In this document: one piece after another, positions 5,875 to 9,175 of the stretch | How positions within the stretch are numbered: position 1 is the first letter of the stretch | How the letters are laid out: every line of letters begins with the position of its first letter | Source: Desulfobacteraceae bacterium | GTDB taxonomy: Bacteria > Desulfobacterota > Desulfobacteria > Desulfobacterales > UBA11574 | DNA length: 9,175 nucleotides | Assembly: GCA_002868985.1 (NCBI GenBank) | Contig: PKTV01000004.1 | Location: 1 to 9,175, forward strand | Reading direction: 5' to 3' | Made by a program: the position numbers and the translations under genes | Notes under the pieces: model-generated | Database searches by the model: none | Told to the model about the DNA's origin: nothing | Seen by the model: the letters and a program-made list of their open reading frames with translations, nothing else

Positions 5875-6388
5875 CGTCTCTCCTGGATACAATCTAAATA
5901 AACATTCAATTAAATGAAATCATTAAAAGTTTCTTAAACACCATGTAATCCCGCCTGTGGCAGGAGATAATGTTTATGCGTGAGCACATCGAATGTTAAG
6001 ATTTCGATAAAAATCCACGCGACAAGTTTATCAGACATGACAATAATTCATGACTGGAAAATGTAAAGCGTTTTTCACATAATTTTTCAACTCTTTTATT
6101 CCAACCGCCCAACTTTTTTTTACGAAAGAATGCCAGAATCTTTATGCCTGAAAAAATATTTGGAATTGAATAAAACATAACATATGTGTTAAAGTTCAAA
6201 ATTAAAGTTTCGCACCCTTAACTTTCAGCAACGCCAATACAATGTAGCAGGCTGGAAAAATTTTTTCTTGTCCGCCTCGGGCGGAAAGGTAACATCATAT
6301 GAATGCGATGGGTAAATAGAAAAAATCCACATAAAGTTATATATTGAATGATAAAAAAAATTGTCCTTAATTAGATCGTATCGCAACC
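5875..6388. other. Gene-poor spacer of about 500 bp
   Basis: No convincing gene is visible on either strand. The stretch is AT-rich and contains a degenerate palindrome near 5950 (CCGCCTGTGGCAGGA) and dispersed repeat copy C (6224-6286). An open frame on the minus strand at 5996-6199 lacks a ribosome site and any recognisable motif, so it is not called. The promoter of the methyltransferase gene should lie in 6287-6388, but no good -35/-10 pair was found by eye. Confidence 0.6.
6224..6286 (+). repeat. Dispersed intergenic repeat, copy C, with terminal palindrome
   Basis: This is the most complete copy. It runs TTCAGCAACGCCAATACAA, TGTAGCAGGCTGG, then A- and T-runs, then CTTG and a perfect hairpin TCCGCC-TCG-GGCGGA (6271-6285). 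Copy D at 7489-7543 repeats the second half in the opposite orientation, including CTTGTCCGCC. The two copies flank the methyltransferase gene as an inverted pair. Confidence 0.7.
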
Positions 6389-7387
6389 ATGCACAAACAA
6401 GAAATGAACCCTGGAAATTTATTAGAAATATCTGGCAGTTACTGGAAAACATGTACGCTCCATGCCGCGGTTAAACTTGATATTTTTACCATCATCGGCA
6501 ACCGTTGCCTGAAAAGCGATGATATATCGGATATGCTGCATGGTAACCAAAGAAGCGTTGAGATGCTTCTGAATGCCCTCTCAGCCATGGAGTTACTGGA
6601 AAAAAAAGAAAACACCTATTCAAACACGCCCTTAAGCCTGGCGTTTCTTGACAGGAACTCTTCCCGGTATATCGGTCATATCATCATGCATCATTATCAT
6701 CTGGTGGATTCCTGGAACAGGCTGGATGTCGCTGTTCGGACAGGCCAACCCGTGAGAGGAGAAGTCTCGCATACAGACGAAGAAAGAAGGGAAAGCTTTC
6801 TCATGGGAATGTTTAATCTTGCGATGAATCTGGCACCGGTTCTGGTCCCGAAAATAGATCTTTCCAATCGGCATCATCTGCTTGATTTGGGGGGTGGCCC
6901 CGGAACTTATGCAATTCATTTCTGTTTGAACAATCCCCAGCTTAAAGCCACTGTTTATGATCTCCCAACGACACGACCCTTTGCTGAAAAGACCATTGCC
7001 AAATTTAATTTGCAGGATCGAATCGATTTCAAGGATGTCGACTATCTCGAAGAAGATATTAAAGGGGTCTTTGATGTGGCCTGGCTGTCACATATTCTCC
7101 ATGGAGAAGATTTCGAATACGGCCGTAAAATCGTTCAAAAGGCCGTTTCCACTCTTGAACCCGGCGGCTTGATCCTCATTCATGAGTTTATTTTAAACAA
7201 TACCATGGACGGTCCGCTTTTCCCGGCACTGTTTTCTTTGAACATGCTTTTGGGTACACCCGGCGGACAGGCCTATTCTGAAGAACAACTCATCACCATG
7301 CTCACCAGTGCAGGCGTCAGGGATTTTCAACGCATTTATTTCGACTCTCCTAATGATTCTGGAATATTAACAGGTATTGTCGGATAA
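6389..7387 (+). CDS. SAM-dependent O-methyltransferase (plant-type/CrtF-like, methyltransferase family 2)
   Basis: A 332-residue cytosolic enzyme. The N-terminal part (about 10-95) looks like the winged-helix dimerisation domain of this family (LHAAVKLDIF, then SVEMLLNALSAMELLEK). The catalytic domain has SAM motif I LLDLGGGPGTYA (164-175), the acidic residue after strand 2 in VYDLP (189-193), FDVAWLSHILHGE (228-240) with the His of the HxxH/D region, and LEPGGLILIHEF (256-267). Relatives methylate hydroxyl groups of carotenoids, bacteriochlorophyll precursors, phenolics or antibiotics. The substrate here cannot be told, and no pathway genes are adjacent. The start has a poor ribosome site; an in-frame ATG five codons later is equally weak. 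The gene stands alone between two inverted copies of the dispersed repeat. Confidence 0.85.
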   Translation: MHKQEMNPGNLLEISGSYWKTCTLHAAVKLDIFTIIGNRCLKSDDISDMLHGNQRSVEMLLNALSAMELLEKKENTYSNTPLSLAFLDRNSSRYIGHIIMHHYHLVDSWNRLDVAVRTGQPVRGEVSHTDEERRESFLMGMFNLAMNLAPVLVPKIDLSNRHHLLDLGGGPGTYAIHFCLNNPQLKATVYDLPTTRPFAEKTIAKFNLQDRIDFKDVDYLEEDIKGVFDVAWLSHILHGEDFEYGRKIVQKAVSTLEPGGLILIHEFILNNTMDGPLFPALFSLNMLLGTPGGQAYSEEQLITMLTSAGVRDFQRIYFDSPNDSGILTGIVG

Positions 7388-7488
7388 AAATGCCAGTACG
7401 ATGAATACGTAAAGATTTGAATTCATCAAGCATTATGATTTTGCCTTCTAACCGGTCGAAGATCCCGCTTGCAGGGCGGTGAGGTTTA

Positions 7489-7543
7489 TCCGCCTCTGGA
7501 GGGCGGACAAGAACAATTTTATTTCGGCCTGCTTTATTATTGG
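7489..7543 (-). repeat. Dispersed intergenic repeat, copy D, with terminal palindrome
   Basis: On the minus strand this reads AATAAAGCAGGCCGAAATAA, then an A/T-rich run, then GTTCTTGTCCGCC and the paired GGCGGATAA. The hairpin TCCGCC (7489-7494) with GGCGGA (7502-7507) matches the one ending copy C, but with a seven-base loop. The AACGCC half of the repeat is missing or too diverged to see. Confidence 0.6.
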
Positions 7544-7634
7544 TTTTTTAACAATATTCGGAGTACGTGTTAACGGGGTTTGCTTCTTCGCGTAACGATA
7601 TTGCCAAAATGACTTCCTCATTTCAATGACTTAG

Positions 7635-7798
7635 TGTCCATCCATAAATGAGGCCTTTTGTTCAAAATCGAGGCATGCGAAAAAAATAACCACCCCGTTA
7701 AAATACCGGGACAGGCAGGCATATGCTTGATATTCATAGGCTTATTTTTTGAGCATAACGCAGAAGCCGGGCAAAAAGACCATTTATGGATGGACATT
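7635..7798. mobile_element. MITE-like non-autonomous element, copy 2 (164 bp)
   Basis: It has the same terminal inverted repeat TGTCCATCCATAAATG at both ends as copy 1, and the same core starting CACCCCGTTAAAATACCGGG and running to GAGCATAACGCAG. ACTTAG flanks both ends (7629-7634 and 7799-7804) as a probable target duplication (ACTT if the symmetric ends are used). It lacks the CCCGCT/AGCGGG hairpin and the CCGCC/GGCGG palindrome of copy 1, which explains the 45-base length difference. The last bases are GGACATT rather than GGACACT. It has no coding capacity and has the same orientation as copy 1. Confidence 0.8.
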
Positions 7799-7843
7799 AC
7801 TTAGCAGTGGGGGAGACCTTGGCTCCCGCATGCTTTGCGCGGT

Positions 7844-8230
7844 TTATTTATGCGAAGTTGTTTGCTCAGTATGTGAAACCGCCTTTTTCTGTTCAGTATG
7901 TGAAACCACCTCTTTCTTTGCGGTAGGCGAAGCTACTGTTTTCTGTGCGGCATATAAATCTTCTTTTTTGCTGATCTTCCATTTTTTGCCTCGTTTGACC
8001 AAAAAGAGCTGGCCGTCAAAATCGATCGTACCCGATACCCTTACAGTGGCCCTTTTGCCTTCTTTTTTCGTGACAGTATATTTTAATCTCGATGTATCAA
8101 TTTTAAAATCGTTATCGAATGCACACTGTTTTTTTAAATAATCCTTGGCCACATCTTCAACGCTGGCTTTTCCGCATGCAAAAAGCATTAGAACAGATAG
8201 AATAATTCCAAGATAGACGATTTTTTTCAT
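7844..8230 (-). CDS. Small predicted lipoprotein with repeated C-terminal tail
   Basis: A 128-residue protein with a lipoprotein signal: MKK, a hydrophobic core (4-17) and the lipobox LFAC with Cys 19 as the lipidated residue. The mature part (about 23-90) has SVEDVAKDYLKKQ, a beta-rich stretch KRATVRVSGTIDF and LVKRGKKWKISK, a layout seen in small NTF2-like lipoproteins of the DUF4878 kind, though I cannot confirm that family. The tail is basic and polar and repeats VSHTEQ twice (109-114 and 118-123), encoded by a 27-base tandem repeat. The start is fixed by GAGGTG four bases before this ATG and by the signal peptide; an in-frame ATG 30 codons upstream would bury the signal. It should be membrane-anchored and face the periplasm. 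The function is unknown. MITE copy 2 ends 45 bases beyond its stop. Confidence 0.8.
   Translation of the reverse strand: MKKIVYLGIILSVLMLFACGKASVEDVAKDYLKKQCAFDNDFKIDTSRLKYTVTKKEGKRATVRVSGTIDFDGQLFLVKRGKKWKISKKEDLYAAQKTVASPTAKKEVVSHTEQKKAVSHTEQTTSHK
7866..7919. repeat. Two-unit tandem repeat (27-base period) inside the lipoprotein gene
   Basis: TCAGTATGTGAAACC occurs at 7866-7880 and again at 7893-7907, with similar CCT/TTTCT sequence after each. The period of 27 bases keeps the reading frame and yields nine-residue units containing VSHTEQ. It probably arose by duplication through slippage. Confidence 0.75.
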
Positions 8231-8284
8231 TTTACACCTCATCAGTTTTTTAATTGTTGAAAAAAAATTTGGATTGTTAAATAG

Positions 8285-8313
8285 ATTATATATACGGGTG
8301 TGGACAGATATCA
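8285..8313 (-). promoter_or_regulatory. Promoter candidate for the lipoprotein gene
   Basis: On the minus strand TATAAT (8290-8285) is a perfect -10 box, about 55 bases upstream of the lipoprotein ATG. Only a weak -35 match is present 16-18 bases further up (near 8307-8313), so the call rests on the -10 box. Confidence 0.3.
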
Positions 8314-8316
8314 CCT

Positions 8317-8357
8317 CCATTTAAAACGGTCAAGACCATTTAAATAAAGATAAATGG
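8317..8357. promoter_or_regulatory. Cluster of direct and inverted repeats between divergent genes (operator candidate)
   Basis: CCATTTAAA occurs at 8317-8325 and 8336-8344. TAAATGG (8351-8357) is the inverse of CCATTTA (8336-8342), with eight bases between. GGTC-AA-GACC (8328-8337) is a perfect small palindrome resembling the TGGT/ACCA half sites of FadR-type GntR regulators. The cluster lies between the lipoprotein gene and the LUD gene and could serve either one. The regulator is not in the window. Confidence 0.35.
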
Positions 8358-8426
8358 ATGTGATCAAGAACAAAGACTTAACGGCTTAATGATGTCAATA
8401 ACCAAATCTGAAACAGGAGGAATTTT

Positions 8427-9080
8427 ATGGAAAATCCCATTGAGAACTATTGGAAAACAAGGTTGGCGGAACTTAAAGAAACCCTGACCGAAAATAATTT
8501 TGAAGTCTTTGTCGCGGAAAACACCGATGAAGCCAAATCGATTGTGCTTGAAAAAATAATCCCCGAGATTGCACCCAAAAGTGTCTCTTGGGGCGGATCT
8601 TTAACCTTTGTTGCCACCGGACTTTATGATGTTCTCAAAAACAACAACGATCTTAGCATACTGGATACCTATGACAAAACCCTGTCTCCTGACGAAAGTC
8701 TGGAGCGGCGTCGGCAGTCTTTGTTGGTCGACCTTTTTATTACCGGAACCAACGCAGTGACCGAAACCGGGCAGCTTGTCAATCTGGATATGATTGGCAA
8801 CCGGATCGGTGCACTCACTTTTGGACCCAAAACTGTCGTTATTCTTGTCGGTCGCAATAAGATTGTTCCGGATCTGGATGAAGCCATGTTTCGTATTAAA
8901 AATTATGCGGCACCGGTCAACACCATGCGACTTGGCAAAAAAACACCCTGTGCCAAAACATCCTTTTGTGCGGATTGTAAAAGCCCGGATCGTATATGCA
9001 ACACCTGGACAATTACAGAGAAGTCATTTCCCAAAAAAAGGGTGAAAGTCATCCTGATTAATAAGGATCTGGGGTTTTAG
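8427..9080 (+). CDS. LUD-domain protein (LutC/YkgG-like, DUF162)
   Basis: A 217-residue soluble protein consisting of a single LUD domain. Typical segments are SVSWGGSLT (52-60), LFITGTNAVTETGQLVNLD (103-121), GNR (124-126), FGPKTVVILVGRNKIVPD (132-149) and AAPVNTMRLG (161-170). It ends with a Cys cluster, TPCAKTSFCADC then SPDRICN (Cys 175, 181, 184, 191), as in stand-alone homologues of anaerobes. LutC proteins work with LutA and LutB in lactate oxidation, but no lutA or lutB lies here, so a lactate role is not shown; the conserved cysteines suggest metal or Fe-S binding. AGGAGG seven bases before the ATG is the strongest ribosome site in the window, pointing to good expression. It has a divergent neighbour and a hairpin downstream. 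Confidence 0.85.
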   Translation: MENPIENYWKTRLAELKETLTENNFEVFVAENTDEAKSIVLEKIIPEIAPKSVSWGGSLTFVATGLYDVLKNNNDLSILDTYDKTLSPDESLERRRQSLLVDLFITGTNAVTETGQLVNLDMIGNRIGALTFGPKTVVILVGRNKIVPDLDEAMFRIKNYAAPVNTMRLGKKTPCAKTSFCADCKSPDRICNTWTITEKSFPKKRVKVILINKDLGF

Positions 9081-9141
9081 GGTCGCGGCAAGAAATAATT
9101 CCACAAGATTGCGCCGGATTTTGGTTTGTCTACAAGGCACA

Positions 9142-9175
9142 TCCGCCGGTGCATATCAGGATATGTGCCGGTGGA
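9142..9175 (+). terminator. Long hairpin at the window's right edge, possible terminator
   Basis: TCCGCCGGTGCATATC (9142-9157) can pair over its whole length with GATATGTGCCGGTGGA (9160-9175), allowing G-U pairs; with a CAGG loop about 15 pairs remain. It begins 61 bases after the LUD stop codon. Whether a T-run follows cannot be seen because the window ends. GGCACAT (9136-9142) could alternatively pair with ATGTGCC (9163-9169), excluding the first fold. Confidence 0.5.

Larger units (their letters stand above)
7388..7843. other. Spacer of about 450 bp made largely of repeats
   Basis: The stretch holds dispersed repeat copy D (7489-7543) and MITE copy 2 (7635-7798). The bases between them (7544-7628) and 7388-7488 show no gene or strong terminator. 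Between the MITE and the lipoprotein stop, GGGAG (7811-7815) and CTCCC (7822-7826) can pair, but no T-run follows in either direction. Confidence 0.6.

Noticed and set aside
5996..6199. 67-residue open frame on the minus strand
   Set aside because: No ribosome site, no recognised motif, and AT-rich sequence that gives Phe/Lys-rich composition by chance. A decayed gene is possible but unsupported.
7400..7427. GATGAAT/ATTCATC hairpin after the methyltransferase gene as a terminator
   Set aside because: AT-rich seven-pair stem with a 14-base loop and no T-run; too weak to call.
3941..7798. A CRISPR array or composite transposon formed by the repeated elements
   Set aside because: There are only two MITE copies with terminal inverted repeats, 3.5 kb apart, with ordinary genes between and no transposase or regular spacers.
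7749..8141. 130-residue plus-strand open frame over the lipoprotein gene and the MITE end
   Set aside because: It starts inside the mobile element and is antisense to a lipoprotein with a convincing signal peptide. Its Cys/Phe repeats mirror the tandem repeat.

Overview
The window looks like a chromosomal segment from a sulfate-reducing deltaproteobacterium (Desulfobacterota, probably Desulfobacterales-like). This is inferred from an apparent selenocysteine-decoded HesB/IscA-like gene, an FmdE-type zinc-ribbon protein, a stand-alone LUD-domain protein, AT-rich spacers and several families of short intergenic repeats. No rRNA, tRNA, CRISPR array or intact transposase gene was seen.

Layout. 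The left edge holds the 3' end of an unidentified plus-strand gene, converging on a minus-strand aspartate kinase (246-1622) whose glycine-rich loop is unusual. Next come a plus-strand Nudix hydrolase with a long insertion in its Nudix box (1874-2701) and a macrodomain protein (2840-3367). Both families include ADP-ribose-type nucleotide enzymes. The most notable gene follows at 3480-3791: a HesB/IscA-like protein with an in-frame TGA at codon 33, exactly where the family has its first cysteine, and a SECIS-like hairpin just downstream. A clear intrinsic terminator closes this gene.

The middle holds a MITE-like element (about 3942-4150) abutting the 3' end of a minus-strand FmdE-domain gene (4149-4763), a divergent LysE-family exporter gene (4808-5524), and a small minus-strand gene of unknown function with an acidic tail (5578-5874). 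A gene-poor stretch of about 500 bp follows, carrying a dispersed repeat.

The right part holds a SAM-dependent O-methyltransferase (6389-7387), a spacer with an inverted copy of the dispersed repeat and a second MITE copy (about 7635-7798), a small lipoprotein gene (7844-8230, minus) and a divergent LUD/LutC-like gene (8427-9080). The window ends in a strong hairpin.

The genes are mostly single transcription units rather than one operon. The main points of interest are the probable selenoprotein, which ordinary gene calling would truncate to its last 64 codons, and the mobile and structured repeats. One MITE copy inserted precisely at a stop codon and appears to have replaced it.
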